Source: Alphaproteobacteria bacterium
GTDB taxonomy: Bacteria > Pseudomonadota > Alphaproteobacteria > GCA-016699305
Direction: 5' to 3'
DNA: 64,000 nucleotides
Assembly: GCA_016699305.1 (NCBI GenBank)
Contig: CP064970.1
Coordinates: 1,798,001 to 1,862,000, forward strand
Part shown: positions 15,561-23,569 of the stretch, piece by piece
Numbering within the stretch: position 1 is the first letter of the stretch
How the letters are laid out: the number at the start of each line of letters is the position of its first letter
Notes under the pieces: model-generated
The model's input: only the letters and a program-made list of their open reading frames with translations
The model's database searches: none
What the model was told of the DNA's origin: nothing
Position numbers and translations under genes: made by a program

Positions 15561-16289
15561 TCAGTTTTGCGAGTAGGATTTAACAAAATCATCAAACAGA
15601 AGCTTGATGTCATCAAAATGCTCGTGGCCGCTCAAGCTGTTGATGTCAAAGGTCAGGCAGGCTTCGATGTCTTTCTGAGAAAAATAGTTTTGGTGGATAA
15701 GGTTGGCCGTAATTTCATCCCCTGCGCCGATATTCTCTCGCGTCTCAGGGTCATAACTATGCAGCAAAAAGTCTTTCATAAGATCATGCAGCACGGGCGT
15801 CATATGACCTTGGATGTTGCCGAGTTCCTTGATGACTTCGGACAGGTAGCGGTCTAGCTCTGCCCCATCATTGAAAAACACGGTTCCGCTAGGATGCGCC
15901 ATCCGGTTTCTGTTTTTAACGAAACGCGAATAGCTGCCCACCTGTTGATTATCGCAGCCGATCAGTTTCAGAAATCTGAATATCGTTGCCTCTTTAACCT
16001 TCTCATAGAAATCGAACGGGGTAGTTGCATTGGCCAGATGGTTTTCTGTGTCATTCGTGAAGCCGACCATAGCTTTGTCAAAATCCACTTTTCTTGCTAA
16101 TTTAATTTGCCAGACCGAGAAGCAAAAGAAGCTCATATAAAGCAGGTGGAATGCCAGCCCCGCAAATTCAAAACTGCCGATCTCATAATTCTTCTCAAAA
16201 GCATTCTGTAGAAACTGGATGTATTTTTCTTCATCCTTATTGCGGAATGAGACAGGGAGAAATTCATAGAGCGAGAGCGCGTCGTCCAT
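15561..16289 (-). CDS. HEPN-like accessory protein in the type I restriction operon
   Basis: This ~242-residue helical protein carries RNRMAH at about residues 132-137 (RFVKNRNRMAHPSG), matching the RNx3H motif of HEPN ribonuclease-fold proteins. HEPN domains in defence loci often cleave RNA to stop growth when the primary defence fails. The start is uncertain: ATG at 16289 has GAGG twelve bases upstream, while ATG at 16307 overlaps the HsdS end by 14 bp. It lies between hsdMS and the EVE-like gene on the same strand. Activity is inference from one motif. Confidence 0.55.
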   Translation of the reverse strand: MDDALSLYEFLPVSFRNKDEEKYIQFLQNAFEKNYEIGSFEFAGLAFHLLYMSFFCFSVWQIKLARKVDFDKAMVGFTNDTENHLANATTPFDFYEKVKEATIFRFLKLIGCDNQQVGSYSRFVKNRNRMAHPSGTVFFNDGAELDRYLSEVIKELGNIQGHMTPVLHDLMKDFLLHSYDPETRENIGAGDEITANLIHQNYFSQKDIEACLTFDINSLSGHEHFDDIKLLFDDFVKSYSQN

Positions 16290-16293
16290 GCCT

Positions 16294-18048
16294 TTACTTT
16301 GCCTCATCCCATACGCGGTTGATGGCGGCTTTTACTTTGCCCTCAAATAGTTTGACCAATTGCTTGTTGTCGTCCACCAGTCGCAGTTCATTTTCAATAT
16401 CGGCAACAATTATGTTCTGGGTTTCAAAAGGGGGAAGAGGAATTATTGCATCATTCAAACTTCTTATGGGAAGCTGCGGTTGAGCAGCCCCTGAAACAAT
16501 AGCCTCTCTTTGCGCCCGAAAGTTTTCTGATTGAAAGAAATGGAACAGATACCTTCCAGAAAGTTTGTTTGCATCTGGTCTAAAAATGAGCATGCCTGAG
16601 TTGATGCGTATACGATCAAACTTAACTGCATCACCATAGAATGCTGTATTTCCAATTGTGCCGCGTGTTGTGAGCAGCACATCTCCGCGTTCCAGCCGCC
16701 CTTTTCGTAAAGCGTTATCTTTTTCCTCAGAGATAAACTCAAGATCATCCTCATTGAATCTAAATCCGTCCGAACGAACATTCTTCGTGTTAAGAAACAG
16801 GCAATGCCCTGACGGGGAAAAGTCCTCTTTGCTTGGGTAGTTTGCCCCTCTATCTCCGTCTATAATCTGAAATGGGGCATCTTCAAATTTTACCACCGGC
16901 CAATCTGATTCAACATGAATCCTCGACTGGTAGTTTTCGACCACCTGTCGTGCGCCGTCGATGATCTTCTGATAGCTTTCAATTTCTGCCACGATTTCTT
17001 TTTGAGCATCGAGCGGCGGGATGGGAATTTGAATAGCCTCGTAGACATCATTTCTGTTGAGGCCGGGTATACCGGCGCCTCCCTTTAGGTTAGGAAGATT
17101 AAGTTCTTTCAGAACATAATACAGATATTTAATATCGCAATTCTCTGGGTTGACGCGCTTAACGTAGTAAGTTGTATCGATTGGAAAGCAGTTTTCTGAA
17201 ACGTAAACGACTTCGCCTGCAGATCCTTTTCTTCCTACAATTATTGTCGGCCCTTCCACCAGAAACTCATTGTGATGACCAGTAATGCCGTTTGAGCCAA
17301 GCACAGGATATGGGCCTTCAATTCTTTTATCTTGTGGGAGACTAGATCCATACTCAAGGGTGCAAACTGATTGAAATGGCATCAGGTCAAATACCGATTT
17401 TTTGGCATCTTTTTGGCGATACCTATCTCCACTCAGATTGTATTCACCATTTCCATTTATTATGACTTTTTCAACCAGTGTTAGATTGTTGGCAGCAGAT
17501 AAATCGAAAGAGCCTTCGCTCTGTAAGCTATCCATCCACGCTTTGATATTGTGAGCGGCGGCAGGAAGGTCGTTTTTATCAATAGAACGGCGCTGTGCGC
17601 CAAGACCAAAGCCGTCATTTTCGATTTTAGCGAACAGGATGCTGTCTGTTTTCTGGGAAAGCCGTCGGTCAAGGATGATGATAGATGTTTTTACGCCACT
17701 GTAGGGATTGAACACGCCAGCAGGCAATGAAATAACGGCAACAAGGTATTTCTTGACCAGCATTTCACGCAATTGCTTATAGGCGGTTCCGCTCTGGAAT
17801 ATGATGCCTTCCGGCACAATAATGGCGGCGCGTCCGGTGGGCGTAAGATGTTCGGCAATATAATCCACGAATAGAACTTCTGACCGTGTGGCCTGCACCG
17901 AAAAGCGCTTGTGTGGCTTGATGCCGCCCTTTGGCGACATGAAGGGCGGGTTAGCAAGAATGATGTCGGTATATTCATTCCAGCGTTCTTCGCTGGTCAG
18001 CGTGTCGTATTCAATGATGCGCGGGTCGGTGAACCCATGCAGATACAA
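16294..18048 (-). CDS. hsdM: Type I modification HsdM C-terminal part fused to HsdS (after frameshift)
   Basis: This 584-residue reading frame continues the methylase after a frame break. It opens with MYLHGFTDPRI, which should follow LSLVN of the upstream frame. It holds the amino-methylase motif IV NPPF at about residue 34. From about residue 225 it becomes a specificity subunit with two target-recognition halves, each ending in a conserved helix region (IPIPPLDAQKEIVAEIE and IIPLPPFETQNIIVADIE). HsdM and HsdS are thus one polypeptide. Without the missing base the whole protein would be about 850 residues. As sequenced it has no convincing start of its own (TTG only). Confidence 0.85.
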   Translation of the reverse strand: MYLHGFTDPRIIEYDTLTSEERWNEYTDIILANPPFMSPKGGIKPHKRFSVQATRSEVLFVDYIAEHLTPTGRAAIIVPEGIIFQSGTAYKQLREMLVKKYLVAVISLPAGVFNPYSGVKTSIIILDRRLSQKTDSILFAKIENDGFGLGAQRRSIDKNDLPAAAHNIKAWMDSLQSEGSFDLSAANNLTLVEKVIINGNGEYNLSGDRYRQKDAKKSVFDLMPFQSVCTLEYGSSLPQDKRIEGPYPVLGSNGITGHHNEFLVEGPTIIVGRKGSAGEVVYVSENCFPIDTTYYVKRVNPENCDIKYLYYVLKELNLPNLKGGAGIPGLNRNDVYEAIQIPIPPLDAQKEIVAEIESYQKIIDGARQVVENYQSRIHVESDWPVVKFEDAPFQIIDGDRGANYPSKEDFSPSGHCLFLNTKNVRSDGFRFNEDDLEFISEEKDNALRKGRLERGDVLLTTRGTIGNTAFYGDAVKFDRIRINSGMLIFRPDANKLSGRYLFHFFQSENFRAQREAIVSGAAQPQLPIRSLNDAIIPLPPFETQNIIVADIENELRLVDDNKQLVKLFEGKVKAAINRVWDEAK

Positions 18049-18836
18049 TTGACCAACGACAAGCGTACCATGTCCGGCGAAATGTCATAGCCCCTGATAT
18101 TGTTTGCCAGCCGCTTGCGGTCGTCCGGCGTCAGTAAGTCGCCTTTGTAATGCAGGGGGCTGTCCAGCGTTACATCTTCGAGAGAGACAGCTTTTTCATC
18201 ATAAGCCTCGCGATCATTTTGTGGGCGATAGTCTTTCGAGTTATGTTTGAGGATGTGTTTATAGGATGAAATCAGAAAGCCCGCCGTACCGCAGGCCGGG
18301 TCAAGAATGGTTTCGTCTTTCTTTGGATCGAGAACCTCGACCATGAAGTCGATGATATGGCGCGGTGTGCGGAACTGTCCCGCATCGCCCTGACTGCCCA
18401 GCACCGAAAGCAGGTATCCAAAGGCGTCACCCAGACGCTCTGAATGATCATAAGTGAAGCTGTCGATCTCTTTCAAAAAGCTACGCAGGGTTTCGGGATC
18501 ACGATAAGGCAGATAGGCATTCTTGAAAATATCCCGAAAGAGCGCCGGAACACCGGGATTCTCGTTCATCTTCTGGATGGCTTCGGAATACAGTGCCAAA
18601 ACATCAAAGCCCCCCATGTTGGGAGCCATCAGTTTAGGCCAGCCATATTTAGCAAACTCACCTGCAAAGAATTTACGCGCACCGCCAAACTCTTCGGCTT
18701 CGGCATCCATGTCATCCATGAATTTGTAAATCAGCGCGATGGTTATTTGCTCAACCTGAGACTTGGGGTCTGGCACCTTGCCGACAAGAATGTCACGACA
18801 GGAATCGATGCGGCGTTTTGTGTCAGAATCAAGCAT
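17997..18836 (-). CDS. hsdM: Type I modification methylase HsdM, N-terminal part (frameshifted)
   Basis: This frame gives 279 residues, of which about 262 are genuine: an HsdM N-terminal helical domain, then the SAM-binding motif I DPACGTAGF at residues 179-187 and GYDISPDMVRLSLVN at the end. After that the frame runs into nonsense and stops. On the minus strand the break reads GTCAATTGTATCTGC; restoring one A (AAT ATG TAT) joins it to the next frame. The start follows hsdR by 14 bp. Either a real inactivating deletion or a sequencing error explains it. Confidence 0.85.
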   Translation of the reverse strand: MLDSDTKRRIDSCRDILVGKVPDPKSQVEQITIALIYKFMDDMDAEAEEFGGARKFFAGEFAKYGWPKLMAPNMGGFDVLALYSEAIQKMNENPGVPALFRDIFKNAYLPYRDPETLRSFLKEIDSFTYDHSERLGDAFGYLLSVLGSQGDAGQFRTPRHIIDFMVEVLDPKKDETILDPACGTAGFLISSYKHILKHNSKDYRPQNDREAYDEKAVSLEDVTLDSPLHYKGDLLTPDDRKRLANNIRGYDISPDMVRLSLVNCICMGSPTRASLNTTR

Positions 18837-18850
18837 GATGGAAGGCTTTC

Positions 18851-21388
18851 TTACATAAACTGATTGAGAGAGACGTAATCCTTGACGTATTCAGGGATGC
18901 GGTTGCGCCATTCGGACGGCACAGCCTTAAAATCCCCCATGCCAAACGTCGGGTTTACGTTGAGATCGGTGAAGTCTTTATTGTCGATGATGCTGCGAAG
19001 TTTCCCATCGGTGGCGTAAGCCTTGAAAAAGTATTTCATGGGAACGATAGCTTCGGCCTCGCTCGGCTGACAGTCCAGAACAAACTTTTGAAACTCGTCA
19101 TCCAGCAATTCATCTTTCGATTTGAAGCCGGGTATGCGGTCAAAAACCTTCTCAAGGATTTCTCGCAACGACAGGCGACGATCCACGCCAGCGGCTTTGC
19201 GTAACTTGTCCAAATTGAAATGTTCGTTGGGCTTGTCGAACAGGTTTGTCGTCACATATTCAACGGCCTGATCCCAGTTTTCGGACTCGATTTTCCCTTG
19301 CAACACAGGATCGGCTTTCGCCTTGCTCTCGAATTTCTCGAAGAACATGCGGTCAATTCTCATGCCTTCCAGACCTATGGCCGTCTCCGTCGATGTGGCC
19401 ACGGCATCAGGCAGCGTGCTGATATGGATGCCGTCAGGAGGTGGGGGCGGCGGTGGTTCCGGCCCTTCTTCTCCACCGCTTTTAGGACGCGGCAGCATCA
19501 AAATCTCGTCGTAATTGAATTTGTCCTCGAAATACTCACAGTTGGCGAAGAAATCGAAAAGTTTATATCGAGTCTTGTGAGGTTCCTTGACCAAGGACTT
19601 CAATTCAGGATCGAACAGTCCTTCCAAGAAGTTATGTTTGCGTGTGCCGCGCCCTTTAATCTGCACAAAATCGGATGGTGAGAACACCGGACGCATGAGC
19701 GCAAGATTAAGAAGGTCAGGGCAATCATAACCTGTGGTCATCATGCCGACCGTTACGCATACCCGCGCCTTACTGGTCTTGTAGGTTTCAATAAAATTGG
19801 CCGATCCCATCAAGTTGTTGTTGGTAAAATTGATGGTGTATTGCTGCGCATCGGGAATAAGCGACGTAACTTGAACCGCAAAATCGGACTGATATTTACC
19901 GGGAAAAAGTTTGTCAGCCAGTTCGTTAAGTATCTGGGTGATTTTCAGGGCATGGTTTTGGCTGACGGCAAAAACGATGGTTTTACCTATTTCTCCACTG
20001 ATCGGATCGCGCAACGCATTTTTGAGAAAGGTTTCGCAGAATAGGCGGTTGGTATCTTCGGAGAAGAATTTCTTCTCGAAATCCTTTTGATAGAAGGTTT
20101 GCTCTGCGTTTTCTTCGTCCTCACTCACGGCAAGAACCGCATAGCCTTCTTCCGACAACAGCTTGGTGGTGATGTCAGTACGCGCATCCACCACGATGGG
20201 ATTGATCAGGAATCCATCGCGCACGCCATCCAGAAGTGAATAGCGGAAAGTCGGGTCGCCGGATTCGCAGCCAAAGGTTCGATAGGTGTCAAGTAATAGG
20301 CGTCGCTCTGCCTCACGTGGATCACGGGTTGTCGGCTTAGCCTTATCAAACTTCTTCAAATAATCTCTTGGCGTGGCGGTTAAGCCCATTTTGTAGCCAA
20401 CAAAATACTCAAACACAGCGCGTGCATTGCCGCCGATTGAACGATGGGCTTCGTCAGAGATCACAAGATCAAAATCTGTTGGCGAAAACAGGCGTTTGTA
20501 TTTGGCATTAAACAGCAGCGATTGGACGGTGGTGACAACTATTTCAGCCCTACACCAATCATCCCGACGCTCTTTATAGATGACCGACTTGTAATCATTT
20601 TTGAGCATGAAAGTCAGGGCTTTGTTGGCCTGATCTTCCAGTTCAAGCCTATCAACCAAGAACAGTACCCGATGGGCGTTGCCCGTGCGCAGAAACAGCT
20701 TGATGACGGCAGCAGCGGTCAGCGTCTTACCCGTGCCAGTCGCCATCTCGAACAGGAAGCGACTTTTCCCCTCTTTCACGGCCTGTTGGATGGAGCATAC
20801 CGCACGCTGTTGATACTCCCGCATAAAGCGCAGTCTGTTCTTTTCAATAAAGGCATCGCGCTCGCCTTCATTTTTCCACCCCGCTTCATTGGCATAGGTG
20901 GGCATCTGTGTCAGCGTGATGTAATCTTTGCTGACATGTTCACTGATAAGTTTTTCAGGGTTTGGCTGAAAACGATGCAACCCCTGAACAGAGTCTGGTG
21001 CTGGGAAGCGCGTAATGATGCTAGGGTTTCCCTGCTCCAAATCCCAAAAATAATGCAGGTTGCCATTGGAAAGGATAATGAAGCGGCAATTCTGCGATTT
21101 TGCGTATTTGCGAGCCTGCTCCTTGCCAATCAAGGGGTTTTTATCCTCGGCTTTGGCCTCTAATACGATGAGGGGAAATCCCTGCTCATCAAGCAGAAGA
21201 AAATCGATAAAGCCATTGCTGGTCGTTTCAAAATTCTCACCGAGAGCGTCGATGGTCGATTGGGTTAGCTTGACTTTGGGTTCCAAGGCAATGTTGGCTT
21301 TACCTTTGCTGTCATCAAAGAAGCGCCAGCCAGATTCTCCCAGCATTTTGTTAATTTTTATTCTAGCCTTAGCTTCCTTCGCCTGCAT
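18851..21388 (-). CDS. hsdR: Type I restriction enzyme HsdR
   Basis: This 845-residue restriction and translocase subunit has an N-terminal nuclease with the PD-(D/E)xK pattern at about residues 65-85 (DFLLLDEQGFPLIVLEAKAE), then superfamily 2 helicase motifs: MATGTGKT (Walker A), SDEAH (motif II), TATPRD and the late motif QIKGRGTR. A proline-rich linker (PEPPPPPPPDG) precedes the C-terminal HsdM-binding domain. The ATG at 21388 has GGAG eight bases upstream; an in-frame ATG at 21415 is less likely. It is first in the operon hsdR, hsdMS, HEPN-like, EVE-like, and resembles the EcoEI-type branch. Confidence 0.92.
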   Translation of the reverse strand: MQAKEAKARIKINKMLGESGWRFFDDSKGKANIALEPKVKLTQSTIDALGENFETTSNGFIDFLLLDEQGFPLIVLEAKAEDKNPLIGKEQARKYAKSQNCRFIILSNGNLHYFWDLEQGNPSIITRFPAPDSVQGLHRFQPNPEKLISEHVSKDYITLTQMPTYANEAGWKNEGERDAFIEKNRLRFMREYQQRAVCSIQQAVKEGKSRFLFEMATGTGKTLTAAAVIKLFLRTGNAHRVLFLVDRLELEDQANKALTFMLKNDYKSVIYKERRDDWCRAEIVVTTVQSLLFNAKYKRLFSPTDFDLVISDEAHRSIGGNARAVFEYFVGYKMGLTATPRDYLKKFDKAKPTTRDPREAERRLLLDTYRTFGCESGDPTFRYSLLDGVRDGFLINPIVVDARTDITTKLLSEEGYAVLAVSEDEENAEQTFYQKDFEKKFFSEDTNRLFCETFLKNALRDPISGEIGKTIVFAVSQNHALKITQILNELADKLFPGKYQSDFAVQVTSLIPDAQQYTINFTNNNLMGSANFIETYKTSKARVCVTVGMMTTGYDCPDLLNLALMRPVFSPSDFVQIKGRGTRKHNFLEGLFDPELKSLVKEPHKTRYKLFDFFANCEYFEDKFNYDEILMLPRPKSGGEEGPEPPPPPPPDGIHISTLPDAVATSTETAIGLEGMRIDRMFFEKFESKAKADPVLQGKIESENWDQAVEYVTTNLFDKPNEHFNLDKLRKAAGVDRRLSLREILEKVFDRIPGFKSKDELLDDEFQKFVLDCQPSEAEAIVPMKYFFKAYATDGKLRSIIDNKDFTDLNVNPTFGMGDFKAVPSEWRNRIPEYVKDYVSLNQFM

Positions 21389-21571
21389 CCTTTGCGCTCC
21401 GCTTATTGCGTACATGCCTTGTTAGGCTGCCAAAACAGCAGTCAATATCAAGATATGCACATATAAGCCGATAAATTGCTGAGCGACAATCCAATGTTTA
21501 CAGATTCTTGGGCTAAACGCCCGACAAACAGTCGATTTGCTCATGCCTTTTCGTGTATTGGGCTGCCGGGA

Positions 21572-22111
21572 CTATCCAAATCGCGCAAAAAGTCCGGCGA
21601 ATGATCGCTGCTCAGCCCACTGCAACCTTTCACAAAGACGATCAAAAGTCTTCCAGTGCATCCCCTTGGGCTTCTCACCGTCGTCGCCAACCCGCGCCCG
21701 CAGTTTATGCATCAGATTTGTACCGCGCATTCTCGGCGCTTCAAGCTGGCTGTAGTAGCAAAGATTATAGCAGCGCCGACAAGCGAAGATTTTGCCTGCC
21801 CCGTACAGGTTGCCAACCCGCTGCCCGCAATAGCGGCCATTCTTCCATGCAGGACAGATAAACCAAGGTCGCTCCCCGCCATAATGGCAGGCCGTCCATT
21901 CAAGCGTGATGTTTTGCTCTACCGGTTCATCGTTGCAACGATAATTCAAGGTGACCTGATGACGGGAATTGCAGGTGTGCCGAATATCGCCGCTCGGCTC
22001 CCCGGCATAACTCCAATGAACCGAAGAATAACAGCCGGGACTGAGCCTGCCGGTGCGATACAGCCAATTTATGTTAAGGGCTTTGATAGCCTCGCACGCG
22101 CTTTTTCCCAT
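21572..22111 (-). CDS. Zinc-ribbon island protein, function unknown
   Basis: This 179-residue protein has a beta-rich first half (RHQVTLNYRCNDEP) and two Cys pairs spaced as a zinc ribbon: PWFICPAW...CGQRVGNLY and FACRRCYNLCY. The pattern (HYGG..PWF.CP...C...V..LY...FACR.CY) is one I associate with small proteins of alphaproteobacterial integrated elements. The exact role is unknown. It is the last gene of the replication-type module and lies 183 bp before hsdR's start on the same strand. Confidence 0.65.
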   Translation of the reverse strand: MGKSACEAIKALNINWLYRTGRLSPGCYSSVHWSYAGEPSGDIRHTCNSRHQVTLNYRCNDEPVEQNITLEWTACHYGGERPWFICPAWKNGRYCGQRVGNLYGAGKIFACRRCYNLCYYSQLEAPRMRGTNLMHKLRARVGDDGEKPKGMHWKTFDRLCERLQWAEQRSFAGLFARFG

Positions 22112-22153
22112 TGATTTATCCTCCCGTCAGAATATCGAAATCATTTGGCAAAT

Positions 22154-22408
22154 TCAGAAATGCCCATTGATTTTATTGGGTTCAGCCAACCCATCAATCA
22201 GCATTTCTTTTTGCTGGCGCATGGTCTGATTCAGCAGTTTAAAAAGTTCCCGCGTTTCTCGCCAATGGCCGCCCTTGTCGGCGTTGCGGGCGGCGCGGGC
22301 TTTGCCGTCAGGGCTGCGTGGGCCGGTGGATTGCGCCCAGGGTTTCCATCGCCGGATCGCCTTGGCCTGCTGCGCACGGCGCTTTGATGTCCATCCGCTC
22401 TGTCTCAT
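22154..22408 (-). CDS. Small basic island protein
   Basis: This 84-residue basic protein contains WKPWAQSTGPRSPDGKARAA, a pattern seen in small proteins of alphaproteobacterial islands and prophages. It has a strong GGAGGA site before ATG 22408. It overlaps the end of the upstream gene by about 100 bp in another frame. I know no function; a DNA-associated role is plausible from the charge alone. Confidence 0.6.
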   Translation of the reverse strand: MRQSGWTSKRRAQQAKAIRRWKPWAQSTGPRSPDGKARAARNADKGGHWRETRELFKLLNQTMRQQKEMLIDGLAEPNKINGHF

Positions 22409-22961
22409 GGCTCTTATCCTCCAATAGTTCGTTCTGCGCGGATTTTAAATTTCCCGCGCCCGCATGCGCGATGGGGACTGCGCCATTGTTCACCTGTTGC
22501 GGACCATGCGCGATATTCGCCTGCCTTGCGACGACGACAGGCGGATTCTTGATATTGGCCAGCGTTTCAAGCGTGGCGCGGCATTGCCCCTGCGCCTTCA
22601 GGGCAAGCCGCATATAACGGTCGGCGGCGTCCAAATATTCCCCCATATTCAGCTGTGCCCGATGCGCCAGGGACATAAAAATCGTGTCCAGCGCAAAGGC
22701 TTGGGCGGTCAGAAGCGTTTCGGCATCCTTCAAATCGCCTTTGTGAACGTTGCGGGCTTTCTTGTTCAACGCGCTGATGCAATCGGTCAGGCTTAATTCC
22801 CCATAGGTGCCCTTTGAAAAATCCACGGCCAGCGTCGCGCCATTAACGACGCCGCCCATAGCAAGTTCAGCCATCATGGCGTCCCGCGACTTATCCGGCT
22901 TCTCGGCGACTACAATGTTTCTTGATTTATCTGTCTTCGTTGCCTTGGTATCTCCGGCCAT
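22308..22961 (-). CDS. Island protein, helical, function unknown
   Basis: This 217-residue protein starts at ATG 22961 with AAGGAAA seven bases upstream; an in-frame ATG at 23000 is possible. The central part is helical (LTDCISALNKKARNVHKGDL, then EAQTLL-like segments) and the end is a Gln/Asn/Ala-rich tail that includes QANIAHGPQQVNNG. This resembles a family of short proteins next to primase genes in alphaproteobacterial elements. No catalytic motif is seen. Confidence 0.6.
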   Translation of the reverse strand: MAGDTKATKTDKSRNIVVAEKPDKSRDAMMAELAMGGVVNGATLAVDFSKGTYGELSLTDCISALNKKARNVHKGDLKDAETLLTAQAFALDTIFMSLAHRAQLNMGEYLDAADRYMRLALKAQGQCRATLETLANIKNPPVVVARQANIAHGPQQVNNGAVPIAHAGAGNLKSAQNELLEDKSHETERMDIKAPCAAGQGDPAMETLGAIHRPTQP

Positions 22962-22996
22962 GTTCTTTCCTTTCTGAGGATGGGAATCTTTCTTAT

Positions 22997-23569
22997 TCAT
23001 GGCTCGCACCATGAAGCCCAGACATGCCATTTGGGGACTGTCTCACCGGAGAGAGCCTTAAAGCGGATGGTGTTGAATTGTTTTCGGCTGGTGGCGCGGA
23101 TGACCGCCGTCTTTTCACATACGGCCAGAATATCGCCGCCTTCGATCAGAGGGATCAGACCGTCGGGGATGGCAAAAACAGAATCCGGATTCCACCCCAG
23201 AGCCGCGACCTGTGAACCCCATAAATCACAAAACGATTTTGCATCCGCCTGAAACTGTGCCCAGCGTTCCGCCGAATAAATTTCAGGACGCGACATGGCA
23301 CAGAACCTGTCCACACAGTTCAAGAAATCTTCTCTGATATGGTGCTTTGTGGGTGTTTCCGGTGTTGCAGGTGTTTTGCGTATCTGATCCCTTTGAGTTT
23401 CCTTGCTTTCCTGTGCAACACCGTCGCGGCTGCCCGTGTTGCACGGGGTGTTTTGTTCGTTCTCGCTGGATTTACGGCCAAATTCTGGCGTTGCAACACC
23501 TGAAACACGCGCAACACTCTTCACGGGCGCGGCGGAAAACAATCCTGAAAAACACTCATGCATCGGCAT
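22997..23569 (-). CDS. Island protein following the primase-helicase, function unknown
   Basis: This 190-residue protein overlaps the primase-helicase end by 14 bp, and ATG 23569 has GGAGG six bases upstream. The N-terminal half is low-complexity and polar. The C-terminal half is folded, with FCDLWGSQVAALGWNPDSVF and a hydrophobic strand region (GLIPLIEGGDILAVCEKTAV). This second half is typical of short proteins coded with DUF927/TOPRIM primases in mobile elements. Function unknown. Confidence 0.6.
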   Translation of the reverse strand: MPMHECFSGLFSAAPVKSVARVSGVATPEFGRKSSENEQNTPCNTGSRDGVAQESKETQRDQIRKTPATPETPTKHHIREDFLNCVDRFCAMSRPEIYSAERWAQFQADAKSFCDLWGSQVAALGWNPDSVFAIPDGLIPLIEGGDILAVCEKTAVIRATSRKQFNTIRFKALSGETVPKWHVWASWCEP

